Positions 7,176 to 16,040 of a stretch of 27,280 bases of DNA are shown here, piece by piece; positions within the stretch are counted from its first letter, which is position 1; each line of letters opens with the position of its first letter. Origin of the DNA: an uncultured Oscillospiraceae bacterium (GTDB taxonomy: Bacteria; Bacillota; Clostridia; Oscillospirales; Oscillospiraceae); NCBI GenBank assembly GCA_910587645.1, contig CAJUNA010000038.1, positions 1-27,280 on the forward strand, written 5' to 3'. A program made the position numbers and the translations under genes. The notes beneath the pieces were generated by a model. That model made no database searches, had not been told where the DNA came from, and was given only the letters and a program-made list of their open reading frames with translations.

Positions 7176-10100
7176 AAGAATTTAACTATCAACTGACCAA
7201 ATCCCCGGCATTTTTCCAGGATCACCGGGAGTCTCCCCACTCCGACCACAGTTATACCCTCCCGGAAGGAGACGCAAAACTCTCCCTGAACGGCGACTGG
7301 TACTTCCACTACGCGGAAAACTACGAGGGGACGATCCCGGACTTCTTCGCTGCCGGTGTGGACTGCCGGGGGTGGGCCACCCTCCCTGTGCCGTCCCACC
7401 CCCAGCTTCACGGTTATGGGAGGCCCCAGTATGTGAATACCCAGTACCCCTGGGACGGCTGCGAGGATGTGAAGGTAGGCGAAGTCCCGGAGAAATTCAA
7501 CCCGGTGAGCAGCTACGTCAAATATTTCACCCTGCCGGAGCATATGGCGGGGAAACGGGTTTTTATCTCCTTCCAAGGCGCGGAGAGCGGTCTCGCCGTG
7601 TGGTGCAATGGCCGCTATGTGGGCTACGGTGAGGACGGGTTCACCCCCTCTGAATTTGAATTGACGGCCTACCTCCAGCCCGGGGAAAATAAGCTGGCGG
7701 CCCAGGTGTTCCAGTACACCAACGCAAGCTGGATTGAAGACCAGGATTTCTTCCGCTTCTCCGGCATTTTTCGGGAGGTGTACCTATACGCCGTCCCGGC
7801 GGTTCATATCCGGGACATGAAAATAACTACGCCCCTCAGCGATGATTTCACCTCCGGGGAAGTCCGCGTTGCCATGGAGGCCATTGGCGAGGGAAAAGCA
7901 CATTGCCGCCTGTACCAGGGCGGCGCGCTGGTCGCGGAAGCCTGTTCCCAGCTGCCTCAGGACGGCGAAACTGTCCTGCCTGTGCCGAATCCCAAGCTCT
8001 GGAGCGCGGAAAAGCCGTTTTTGTACAGCCTGGCCATCGACGTGTTTGACGCTTCTGGCACACTGACGGAGACAATCGGGGAAAAAGTTGGTATGCGCCG
8101 GTTTGAGATCAAGGACGGTTTGATGCTCCTCAACGGCAAGCGTATCCTTTTCCGGGGGACCAACCGCCACGAATTTTCCTCCCGCGCAGGCCGCTGCGTT
8201 ACGGAGGATGAGACAGAGCTTGACATCCGCACCATGAAGCAGAACAACATCAATGCCGTCCGTACCAGCCACTACCCCAACCAAAGCTTTTTCTACCGCC
8301 TGTGCGACAAATACGGCATGTACGTCATCGATGAAATGAACCTGGAATCCCACGGAAGCTGGGAAATGCGGGACGGCAGCCGGATCTCCAAGGAGGAGCA
8401 CGTTCCTGGCAGCGTCCCTCAGTGGCGGGAAGCAGTCCTGGCCCGGGCGGAAGCCATGCTGCGCCGGGACAGGAACCGGCCCAGCGTACTCATCTGGTCC
8501 TGCGGCAATGAGTCGGCGGGCGGGGATAACCTGCTGGCGGTTTCCGAATATTTCCGCTCCATGGATACCCGGCCCGTCCACTATGAGAGCGTAGTCCATG
8601 AGCCGGAATATGCCAAAACCAGCGACATTTTCAGCAACATGTACTGGCGGGCGGAGAGTATCCGCAAGGCCTTGGAGAAGGATTCCAGCCGTCCCGCCAT
8701 CTCCTGCGAGTACGCCCACGCCATGGGCAGCTCCTTCGGCGGGCAGGACGTGTATATCAAGCTGGCGGACGAGGTTCCGGCCTATCAGGGCGGCTTCATC
8801 TGGGACTATATTGACCAGGCTGTTACGAAAAAGGACCGCTACGGCTTGCGCTACCAGGGCTATGGCGGCGACTTTGACGACCGTCCCCACGATGGCGATT
8901 TCAGCGGCGATGGCATTGTGGACAGCCTTCACCGCGCCCCTACGCCGAAAATGCAGGAAGTGAAATACCTCTATCAAGACCTGCAAATCCATGTTTCCGA
9001 TGGCAAGGCGGAAATCATCAACCGCTATCTGTTTACCGGCAGCGGCGAGTTTGACTGCGTGGTTCAGCTCTACCGGGAAGGCGTTCTGGTCTCCCAGACG
9101 TTGATGGAGACCGCCGTGCCGCCCTGTGAGAGCCGGACGTATGACCTGCCCCTGTGGCCGGAGACGCTGGATACGGAGTACAGCGTCATCGTGTCCTTCC
9201 GCCTGCGCCAGGACGGGGAGTGGGCAAAGCAAGGCCATGAGGTTGCTTTCGGCCAGTGGGCCGGCGGCGAGATGCCCAAGCCCGCCTATCCCAGCGAGGG
9301 GCCGGAGGTTATTGACGGCGCATGGAATTTAGGCGTTCGCGGGAAAGATTTCCACGTTATATTCTCTAAAACCATGGGCGGGATCATCTCTTACCGCTAT
9401 AAAGGACGGGAGATGCTGAAAACCATGCTCGTCCCCAGCTTTTGGCGCGCCCCTACGGACAACGACCGGGGCTGCAAGGCGCCTGTCCGCTACGCCCAGT
9501 GGAAGCTGGCCAGCTTGTACCCGGTGAACCAGAATCCCGATGGTCTCAAGCCCGGCGAACAGACTTGGAACATCCAGCGGGGCGAAAACTGGGTGGAGAT
9601 GGCCTATCTCTATGAGATGCCCACCACTCCTGCCGCGTCCTGCCGCCTGGCCTTTCGGGTATTCGCGGGCGGCGCGGTGGAAACGACCCTCTACTCTGAC
9701 GCCCCTAAGGTTTTAGGCCCCGCCCCGGAGTTCGGCGTGACGCTGAAAATGGACGCGGATTTCCACCGCCTGCGCTGGTACGGCCCCGGTCCCGAAGCCA
9801 CCTACTGCGACCGGAAGTCCGGCGGCAAGCTGGGTGTCTGGGAAACCACGGCGGAGGATAGCCTCGCCCCCAACCTCCTGCCCCAGGAGTGCGGGAACCA
9901 CACGGACGTCCGCTGGGCGTCCGTTACGGACGGGGAGGGCTTGGGCTTGCTGTTCGAGGGGGACAAGTTCGAGTTCTCTGCCCTGCCCTGGACGCCTAAC
10001 GAGCTGGAAAACGCCGCCCACCCCCATGAGCTGCCTGCCGTCCACTATACAGTGATCCGGGCATCCCTGATGCAGATGGGCCTTGGCGGCGACAATAGCT

Positions 10101-10183
10101 GGGGCGCGGAGCCCCGGCCCGAATATCTGCTCCCGGCGGAGGAAATGACCTTCCGCTTCCGTTTCCGTGGGATCGGCGGCTGA
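7172..10183 (+). CDS. lacZ: Beta-galactosidase, glycoside hydrolase family 2 (LacZ type)
   Basis: 1003 residues, close to E. coli LacZ (1024). Hydrolyses beta-galactosides such as lactose; no signal peptide. Domain order: sugar-binding jelly roll (about 1-215), Ig-like domain (to ~325), TIM barrel (about 325-615) with GTNRHEFSS, NAVRTSHYPN, the acid/base Glu447 in CGNESAGG and nucleophile Glu513 in CEYAHAMG, a further Ig-like domain, and the C-terminal small-chain domain with SFWRAPTDNDRG near residue 755 and WYGPGPEATY later. Its ATG overlaps the stop of the alpha-galactosidase by four bases, so the two enzymes are made together for mixed galactoside breakdown. No transporter or regulator is adjacent. 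Confidence 0.96.
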   Translation: MKEFNYQLTKSPAFFQDHRESPHSDHSYTLPEGDAKLSLNGDWYFHYAENYEGTIPDFFAAGVDCRGWATLPVPSHPQLHGYGRPQYVNTQYPWDGCEDVKVGEVPEKFNPVSSYVKYFTLPEHMAGKRVFISFQGAESGLAVWCNGRYVGYGEDGFTPSEFELTAYLQPGENKLAAQVFQYTNASWIEDQDFFRFSGIFREVYLYAVPAVHIRDMKITTPLSDDFTSGEVRVAMEAIGEGKAHCRLYQGGALVAEACSQLPQDGETVLPVPNPKLWSAEKPFLYSLAIDVFDASGTLTETIGEKVGMRRFEIKDGLMLLNGKRILFRGTNRHEFSSRAGRCVTEDETELDIRTMKQNNINAVRTSHYPNQSFFYRLCDKYGMYVIDEMNLESHGSWEMRDGSRISKEEHVPGSVPQWREAVLARAEAMLRRDRNRPSVLIWSCGNESAGGDNLLAVSEYFRSMDTRPVHYESVVHEPEYAKTSDIFSNMYWRAESIRKALEKDSSRPAISCEYAHAMGSSFGGQDVYIKLADEVPAYQGGFIWDYIDQAVTKKDRYGLRYQGYGGDFDDRPHDGDFSGDGIVDSLHRAPTPKMQEVKYLYQDLQIHVSDGKAEIINRYLFTGSGEFDCVVQLYREGVLVSQTLMETAVPPCESRTYDLPLWPETLDTEYSVIVSFRLRQDGEWAKQGHEVAFGQWAGGEMPKPAYPSEGPEVIDGAWNLGVRGKDFHVIFSKTMGGIISYRYKGREMLKTMLVPSFWRAPTDNDRGCKAPVRYAQWKLASLYPVNQNPDGLKPGEQTWNIQRGENWVEMAYLYEMPTTPAASCRLAFRVFAGGAVETTLYSDAPKVLGPAPEFGVTLKMDADFHRLRWYGPGPEATYCDRKSGGKLGVWETTAEDSLAPNLLPQECGNHTDVRWASVTDGEGLGLLFEGDKFEFSALPWTPNELENAAHPHELPAVHYTVIRASLMQMGLGGDNSWGAEPRPEYLLPAEEMTFRFRFRGIGG

Positions 10184-10184
10184 T

Positions 10185-10979
10185 ATGGACCGGGCGTTGA
10201 TTGTAGCCAGCTTTGGCACCAGCGTACCCGAAGCCCGGGTATCTGTGGCGGCGGTAGAGGATGCGCTGTGGGAAGCTGCCCCTGGCTATAGAAGGGCGCG
10301 GGCCTTCACCAGCCCTACCATCCGCCGGATCCTCGCCAGCCGCGGGGAGCAGGTTCCAAGCCTGCCTGAGGCGTTGGCGGAGCTGCAAGCATCCGGCGTC
10401 CGGCGGGCAGCGATACAACCGACCCATCTCCTCTACGGCATCGAGTACGACAAGCTGAAGGCGGAAACGGAAAAATTTACCCAAGCTTTTGAAACGCTGC
10501 CTTTAGGCCGTCCGCTTCTGGCGGAGACTGCCCATATCCAAGCGTTCGCGGCAAAGCTCAGCGAGGACGATCCACCAGAGGACGGCGGGGCTGTAGTGTT
10601 TATGGGCCACGGCACGGAACATTTCGCTAACGCTGTCTATCCCGCCCTCCAGACTGCCCTGCGGCTGGAGGGAAGGGAGGACATGCTGGTTGGCACTGTA
10701 GAGGGCTGGCCCTCCTTGGAGGATGTGGTTAGGCAGCTAGAGCCAGGTGGGCCGAAGCGGGTGCGGCTGGTTCCCCTGATGCTGGTGGCTGGTGATCACG
10801 CCCGCAACGATATGGCTGGGGAATGGAAATCCCGGCTGGAGGAGTGTGGCCATGCTGTCTCATGCTGCTTCATCGGATTAGGCCAGAGGCCCTGGGTGCG
10901 CGGCATGTACCAGGAGAGGCTGGTGGAGTTGCTGGAGCGCGTTGAACGCGGGGAGGGAAGCAAATGCCAGTCCGTTTAA
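10185..10979 (+). CDS. cbiK: Sirohydrochlorin cobaltochelatase, CbiK type
   Basis: 264 residues, the same length as Salmonella CbiK. CbiK inserts Co2+ into sirohydrochlorin (or its precorrin-2 form) in the anaerobic cobalamin pathway. The N-terminus ALIVASFGTSVPEAR, the FTSPTIRRIL segment, QPTHLLYGIEYDKLK, and likely metal ligands His142 (MGHGTEH), Glu173 (GTVEGWP) and His205 (VAGDHARND) align well with CbiK His145, Glu175 and His207. The ATG 10185 lies one base after the lacZ stop; a GTG at 10167 in the same frame is an alternative start, and neither has a good Shine-Dalgarno, suggesting coupling to lacZ. No other cobalamin gene is in the window. There is no signal peptide, unlike periplasmic CbiK variants, so the protein is cytoplasmic. 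Confidence 0.88.
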   Translation: MDRALIVASFGTSVPEARVSVAAVEDALWEAAPGYRRARAFTSPTIRRILASRGEQVPSLPEALAELQASGVRRAAIQPTHLLYGIEYDKLKAETEKFTQAFETLPLGRPLLAETAHIQAFAAKLSEDDPPEDGGAVVFMGHGTEHFANAVYPALQTALRLEGREDMLVGTVEGWPSLEDVVRQLEPGGPKRVRLVPLMLVAGDHARNDMAGEWKSRLEECGHAVSCCFIGLGQRPWVRGMYQERLVELLERVERGEGSKCQSV

Positions 10980-11728
10980 GATCCAACCGGCCGGAGGAAC
11001 GGCGGCTGCGCCTTTCGGAGACAGCCCTGCACTGGATATGCCTGGGGTTAGTCTGCCTGGGGACCCTGAGTGTAGCGGTCATCCAGCGGGGCCAGCTTCA
11101 TCTGGATGACGGAGAAGCCCTGGAAGCCTTAAACCAGGCAACGATGCAGGGCGGCGCGATCATGAGCCGGGTTAGCATGTCGGTACTGTATTCGGCTCTC
11201 GCTATGCTGGCAGTGCCGGTGTACGCAAGGCTGCTGACGGCGGCGATGGATCGGAAGGAAAACCGTAAGCTGGCCTTGCTGTGTCTTACAGGCTGTGCGC
11301 TGGCTTCAGAAGCGCCCTACGACTGGGCTATGGGTGGGCAGTGGTTTGACATGGGCGTACAGAATCCGGTATGGGGGCTGCTCCTGGCCGGCCTTATGCT
11401 GGCGTTTTTCCAGGAGAAGCAGTCCGCCGGGCTTGGGTCCAAAATCCTGATTGCCTGCGGCGCGGCGGCATGGGCGCTGCTGCTGCGGGTATATACGGGG
11501 CCTGTGCTTATTATATTGTGCGCGTTGATGGCGCTGGTGAAAAACAGGCGGATTGTACTGGCGGGAGGCGCGGTTGTATCGCTGCTGCATTTCCCCGCGC
11601 CGCTGGGAATGCTGCTGGTCCCGCTATATGATGAACAGTCTCCGGCGGCGAAATACTGGCTGTTCGCCTTGCTATACCCGGCCCATCTGTTGGTCTGCGG
11701 GATGTTAGGCCTGCTGATGGCAGGTTGA
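10964..11728 (+). CDS. TraX-like multi-pass membrane protein
   Basis: 254 residues with about seven hydrophobic segments (near 22-42, 65-85, 95-112, 125-145, 155-190, 195-220 and 228-252). SEAPYDWAMGGQWFD followed by QNPVWGLLL, and the closing ALLYPAHLLV, resemble the TraX family (PF05857), whose E. coli F-plasmid member acetylates pilin; chromosomal Firmicutes members have no settled role. Start ATG 10964 has GGGAGGG 7-8 bases upstream and overlaps the cbiK end by 16 bases, so it is the last gene of the galactosidase operon. The family call is moderate; membrane location is clear. Confidence 0.6.
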   Translation: MPVRLRSNRPEERRLRLSETALHWICLGLVCLGTLSVAVIQRGQLHLDDGEALEALNQATMQGGAIMSRVSMSVLYSALAMLAVPVYARLLTAAMDRKENRKLALLCLTGCALASEAPYDWAMGGQWFDMGVQNPVWGLLLAGLMLAFFQEKQSAGLGSKILIACGAAAWALLLRVYTGPVLIILCALMALVKNRRIVLAGGAVVSLLHFPAPLGMLLVPLYDEQSPAAKYWLFALLYPAHLLVCGMLGLLMAG

Positions 11729-11787
11729 GCCTGTGCCGGTTTGGATGTTTTCTGATTTTTCTGTAAAAATTACCGTCCGCTCCGGCG

Positions 11788-11816
11788 GCATATTCTCTGC
11801 CGGTCTGCAAATGCTA
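11788..11816 (+). promoter_or_regulatory. Candidate sigma-G promoter of the SASP gene
   Basis: GCATA (11788-11792), 17 bases and AATGCTA (11810-11816) resemble GHATR / CATnnTA. The layout (same -35, same spacer) matches the spoVT promoter at 4179. It gives a leader of about 130 bases with a palindrome CGCTCTGC g GCAGAGCG (11848-11864). Confidence 0.45.
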
Positions 11817-11951
11817 TGGTTGCGACAAGGGCGGCGCAAAAAGCTCCGCTCTGCGGCAGAGCGAAATACAGACAAGGCCCGAGCGGACGCCGCCCGAACC
11901 TTCTCTGAAAGCGCCGAGCCATCGCAAAACAGGAGAAGGAGAAAAAGGAAA

Positions 11952-12146
11952 ATGTCTAAGAAGAACAACCGTATCAACGTCCCCGAGGCCCGCGAGGCTA
12001 TGGACAAGTTCAAGATGGAGGCTGCCAGCGAGGTCGGTGTGAACCTCAAGGAGGGCTATAACGGCGACATCAGCGCCCGTGAAGCCGGCTCCGTGGGCGG
12101 CCAGATGGTCAAGAAGATGATCGAATCCTACGAGAAGAACCTGTAA
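11952..12146 (+). CDS. Alpha/beta-type small acid-soluble spore protein
   Basis: 64 residues. These proteins coat forespore DNA, protect it from UV and heat, and are degraded by GPR protease at germination. The sequence has the family's features: a helix containing EAREAMDKFKMEAASEVGV with a GPR-like cleavage region, GDISAREAGSVGGQMVKKM, and a lysine-rich C-terminus. The start is set by the conserved MSKKN and the purine-rich AAAAAGGAAA before it; the frame is open 73 codons upstream but that part is not SASP-like. Transcribed alone, probably by sigma-G RNA polymerase. Confidence 0.93.
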   Translation: MSKKNNRINVPEAREAMDKFKMEAASEVGVNLKEGYNGDISAREAGSVGGQMVKKMIESYEKNL

Positions 12147-12160
12147 TTCCCCCCAATCGC

Positions 12161-12200
12161 AAACAGCAAGGGCCGGGCAGAAGCCCGGTCCTTGCTGTTT
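12161..12200. terminator. Terminator between SASP and pckA (convergent)
   Basis: An 18-base stem, AAACAGCAAGGGCCGGGC (12161-12178) with 12183-12200 (one G-T pair), loop AGAA. Its symmetric shape between convergent genes suggests use from both sides, although T-tracts are short on both strands. Confidence 0.8.
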
Positions 12201-12232
12201 ATCAAAGCATTTTGTTATATCCGCAAGTGATT

Positions 12233-13837
<1,605 letters not shown>

Positions 13838-13887
13838 AACTATGTTCCTCCTTATGAAAAAGTGGGTATTCATTTCGGACGTGCTCT

Positions 13888-13916
13888 ATTTTACCCTCTT
13901 TTCCGCAGAAAGGCAA
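13888..13916 (-). promoter_or_regulatory. Sigma-A promoter of pckA
   Basis: On the minus strand TTGCCT (13916-13911), 17 bases, TAAAAT (13893-13888). The start of transcription would fall near 13880, about 45 bases before the ATG. Confidence 0.65.
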
Positions 13917-13975
13917 GAGAGAAGCGGACAGAAATCACGGAAATGTTCAAAATCCTCAAAGCAAGCCCCTGAGAA

Positions 13976-14028
13976 CCCAGGACAATTGGGCAAATTGAAG
14001 TACCGGAAGCCTGTCTCCCAGGACAATT
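13976..14028. repeat. Direct repeat CCCAGGACAATT upstream of pckA
   Basis: CCCAGGACAATT occurs at 13976-13987 and again at 14017-14028, 41 bases apart (about four helical turns), 60-110 bases upstream of the pckA -35 box and ahead of yabP. Possible paired binding sites of an unknown regulator. The 13838-14149 interval holds nothing else I can name besides the pckA and yabP promoters. Confidence 0.5.
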
Positions 14029-14086
14029 AAGGGGGCGGATTTACCAAAAAGGCGGCCGGGGAGCCCGGCGCGGGGCATCCCGCCGT

Positions 14087-14116
14087 GCATAAATGGGACA
14101 GACCCCCCATATACAT
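14087..14116 (+). promoter_or_regulatory. Candidate sigma-E promoter of yabP
   Basis: GCATAAAT (14087-14094), 13 bases, CATATACAT (14108-14116) resembles the sigma-E pattern (ATA-type -35, CATA-type -10). yabP and yabQ are sigma-E genes in B. subtilis. Confidence 0.45.
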
Positions 14117-14149
14117 GTAGCAAGCCTGTATTGATGGGGGGAATATCAT

Positions 14150-14434
14150 ATGCCATATGATGAACTGGGCGCGATGCAGCACCGGCTGGAGCTGGACGGA
14201 AGGGAACGGCTCTTAGTCTCCGGTGTGGAGGAAGTGGAACGCTTTGACGAGGAAGAGATTGTCATGAATACCACCGCTGGCACCCTGGTAGTCGGCGGAT
14301 CCGACCTGCATATCGGGAAATTGAACCTGGACGGCGGTGAGCTTCATGTAGACGGCTCCATCCACACCCTTCTCTATGAGGACACCGCCCCCAGGAGCGG
14401 TCAAGGCGGCCTGTTCCGGCGTTTATTTGGCTGA
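14150..14434 (+). CDS. yabP: Sporulation protein YabP
   Basis: 94 residues of the YabP/YqfC family, spore-coat and cortex assembly proteins made in the mother cell. The sequence has the typical pattern: ERLLVSGVEEVERFDEEEIV, then TTAGTLVVGGSDLHIGKLNL and LHVDGSIHTLLY. Start ATG 14150 follows GGGGGG 8 bases upstream. Four bases separate its stop from yabQ, as in the classical yabPQ operon. Confidence 0.88.
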   Translation: MPYDELGAMQHRLELDGRERLLVSGVEEVERFDEEEIVMNTTAGTLVVGGSDLHIGKLNLDGGELHVDGSIHTLLYEDTAPRSGQGGLFRRLFG

Positions 14435-14438
14435 CGCC

Positions 14439-15221
14439 ATGGGAAATCACATTTCCGAGCAAATGCTCCTGTTTCTCCAGTCCATCGCACTGGGGGCGGC
14501 GCTGGGGCTGGTCTACGACCTCCTGGGGGCGCTGCGGGGATTAGGTGGACGGCTTTGGGGCGGCACGCTGGACGTGCTGTTCTGCCTTACCAGCGCCGGA
14601 TCCGTGTTCCTGTTCACTATGGCTGGGAGCGGCGAGCTGCGGGTGTTTATGGTTCTGGGCATCGTAGGAGGCGCGGTGCTGTTCTGGTGCCTTTTATCGG
14701 GGCTGCTCCGTCCCATATGGGCCTTTTGGCTGGGGCTGATCCTGCTTCCAGCGCGGCTTGTGGGAAAAATTTTGAAAAAAGGCGGCCAAACGGCAAAAAA
14801 AGTCTTTTCTTTTTGGCAAAATTGGTTTACAATGAAAGTTACAACACTTCGCAGGAAAAGACCGCCGGAACCACAGGAAGGAGCTGAGGATATGGCCGCG
14901 ACGCCAGCAGGCAAAACCGCCCGTGTACCGCCCAAAAAGCAAAAGCCTGTCAAGAGTGCCAGCGGCAGGCTGACCGTTCTCCTCCTCGCGCTCCTGCTGC
15001 TGGCGATTAGCGTACAGATTTTCCGCATGTTTGACCAGCTCCAGGCGGCCCGGGCGGAGGAGAAGCTCTATGCCCAGCAGCTTGCGGAGCTGAAGGAGAC
15101 CAACCAGCAGCTCAAGGAGGATCTGGACAACAGCCACAGCTCGGACTTGATCGAGGATATTGCCCGTGAGCAGTTTGGTTTCGTCAAGCCGGAGGAAAAA
15201 GTTTTTCATTTCAGCAAATAG
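14439..15221 (+). CDS. YabQ-DivIC continuous reading frame
   Basis: 260 codons without a stop. Residues 1 to ~150 look like YabQ, needed for spore cortex formation: several membrane segments (LLFLQSIALGAALGLVYDLL, then VLFCLTSAGSVFLFTMA, and VLGIVGGAVLFWCLLSGLL), then a basic tail. From Met152 the frame turns into a DivIC/FtsB-type septum protein: a basic stretch, one membrane segment (LTVLLLALLLLAISVQIF), a coiled coil (QLAELKETNQQLKEDL) and a DIAREQFGFVKPEE end. In relatives these are separate genes. ATG 14892 (Met152) has its own strong ribosome site AGGAAGGAG (14875-14883), so either a fusion is made or, more likely, DivIC is also started internally. Possibly lost the yabQ stop by mutation or a sequencing error. 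Confidence 0.8.
   Translation: MGNHISEQMLLFLQSIALGAALGLVYDLLGALRGLGGRLWGGTLDVLFCLTSAGSVFLFTMAGSGELRVFMVLGIVGGAVLFWCLLSGLLRPIWAFWLGLILLPARLVGKILKKGGQTAKKVFSFWQNWFTMKVTTLRRKRPPEPQEGAEDMAATPAGKTARVPPKKQKPVKSASGRLTVLLLALLLLAISVQIFRMFDQLQAARAEEKLYAQQLAELKETNQQLKEDLDNSHSSDLIEDIAREQFGFVKPEEKVFHFSK
14892..15221 (+). CDS. DivIC/FtsB-like septum protein from internal start
   Basis: 109 residues in frame with the upstream yabQ part. DivIC is a bitopic division protein that complexes with FtsL and DivIB (FtsQ) at the septum. Seen: cytoplasmic basic N-terminus (PPKKQKPVK), one membrane segment around residues 32-52, an extracellular leucine-rich coiled coil and the family's closing region. The AGGAAGGAG 8 bases before the ATG supports independent translation. 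DivIC is normally vegetative, whereas yabPQ are sporulation genes, so separate expression would be needed. Confidence 0.7.
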   Translation: MAATPAGKTARVPPKKQKPVKSASGRLTVLLLALLLLAISVQIFRMFDQLQAARAEEKLYAQQLAELKETNQQLKEDLDNSHSSDLIEDIAREQFGFVKPEEKVFHFSK

Positions 15222-15266
15222 GGAAAATGGCGTGGGAAGCAGCCAGGCTTCCCGCGCCATTTTCCC
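15221..15266. terminator. Long hairpin between convergent divIC and rqcP
   Basis: A 20-base stem (15221-15240 with 15247-15266, one G-T pair) and loop AGCCAG. It has A and T runs on both flanks of the stem, so it can end transcription from either side. Confidence 0.85.
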
Positions 15267-15277
15267 ATTGTGCCGCG

Positions 15278-15523
15278 CTACGCCTGCACTTCCCGGTACA
15301 TCGCCGCGGCTTCGGCCTTCCCCACGTTCTCCACCACGGAAACGACCTCCACGGTAAGGGTACGCTGGCCAAAGCGGATTGAAATAATATCCCCCTCCTT
15401 GACCTCATAGGAAGCCCGGGCGGTCTTTCCGTTGACAGAAACGCGCTCGTTGTCGCAGGCTTCGTTGGCAACGGTGCGCCGTTTGATTAGGCGGGATACC
15501 TTCAGATATTTGTCCAGCCGCAT
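15278..15523 (-). CDS. rqcP: S4-domain RNA-binding protein RqcP (YabO)
   Basis: 81 residues, a single S4 domain: MRLDKYLKVSRLIKRRTVANEAC, then VSVNGKTARASYEVKEGDII. In B. subtilis RqcP binds stalled 50S subunits with RqcH and helps add alanine tails during ribosome rescue. Start ATG has AAAGGAG about 12 bases upstream. It lies 65 bases downstream of hup on the same strand, beyond a hairpin that probably passes only part of the transcription. Confidence 0.9.
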   Translation of the reverse strand: MRLDKYLKVSRLIKRRTVANEACDNERVSVNGKTARASYEVKEGDIISIRFGQRTLTVEVVSVVENVGKAEAAAMYREVQA

Positions 15524-15545
15524 AAAAAGCTGACGCTCCTTTCAC

Positions 15546-15577
15546 AAAAAGGTCAGGGCGCGGCATGTACCGCGCCC
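15546..15577 (-). terminator. Terminator or attenuator between hup and rqcP
   Basis: On the minus strand the 8-base stem GGGCGCGG/CCGCGCCC (15577-15570 with 15563-15556), loop of 6, then TGACC and TTTTT (15550-15546). Transcription from the strong hup promoter would be reduced before rqcP. Confidence 0.7.
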
Positions 15578-15588
15578 CTGGCAGATGT

Positions 15589-15864
15589 TTATTTAGCGAC
15601 GACGTCCTTAAGAGCCTTGCCGGGCTTGAAGGAGGGAATCTTGGTCGCGGGGATCTGGATTTCCTCCTTGGTCTTGGGATTACGGCCGATGCGGGCTTCA
15701 CGCTTCTTTACCTCGAAGGTGCCAAAACCCACCAGGCGGACTTCATCGCCCTCAGCCAGGGCGGCAGTAATGGCATCCAGGGCGGCGGTCACAGCGGCCT
15801 CGGAATCCTTCTTGGACAGGGCGGCTTTCTCCGCTACGGCATTGATCAGTTCAGACTTATTCAT
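15589..15864 (-). CDS. hup: HU family DNA-binding protein
   Basis: 91 residues, canonical HU: MNKSELINAVAEKAALSKKD, VRLVGFGTFEV, and the DNA-wrapping arm with GRNPKTKEEIQIPA followed by PSFKPGKALKDVV. Compacts and bends DNA as a dimer. The start is the ATG with AAAGGAG 7-8 bases upstream; the frame opens further upstream to 16029, but that part overlaps the promoter. Own sigma-A promoter at 15938-15966. Confidence 0.96.
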   Translation of the reverse strand: MNKSELINAVAEKAALSKKDSEAAVTAALDAITAALAEGDEVRLVGFGTFEVKKREARIGRNPKTKEEIQIPATKIPSFKPGKALKDVVAK

Positions 15865-15937
15865 TGGGCTACTCCTTTTATATTTCTTTTGGTACAGTAA
15901 CGCCCGGGAAAGGGCCGGACGCTGCATTGCTTTTTTT

Positions 15938-15966
15938 AATCTAACATATTTTTCCCGCGGTTGCAA
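15938..15966 (-). promoter_or_regulatory. Sigma-A promoter of hup
   Basis: On the minus strand TTGCAA (15966-15961), 17 bases, TAGATT (15943-15938). Confidence 0.6.
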
Positions 15967-16040
15967 GGTTTTTATCCCAAAAAACCGGAAATGATTCTTA
16001 AGAAACTGAGAAAACCCATGCCCTTGCACTCTAAAACGGC

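Noticed and set aside
7784..9238. 484-codon open frame on the minus strand
   Set aside because: It lies entirely antisense to lacZ catalytic domains; long open antisense frames are expected with this GC-rich codon use, and it shows no family motifs.
13838..14149. Riboswitch upstream of yabP or pckA
   Set aside because: No recognisable riboswitch core; the pckA leader is too short (about 45 bases).
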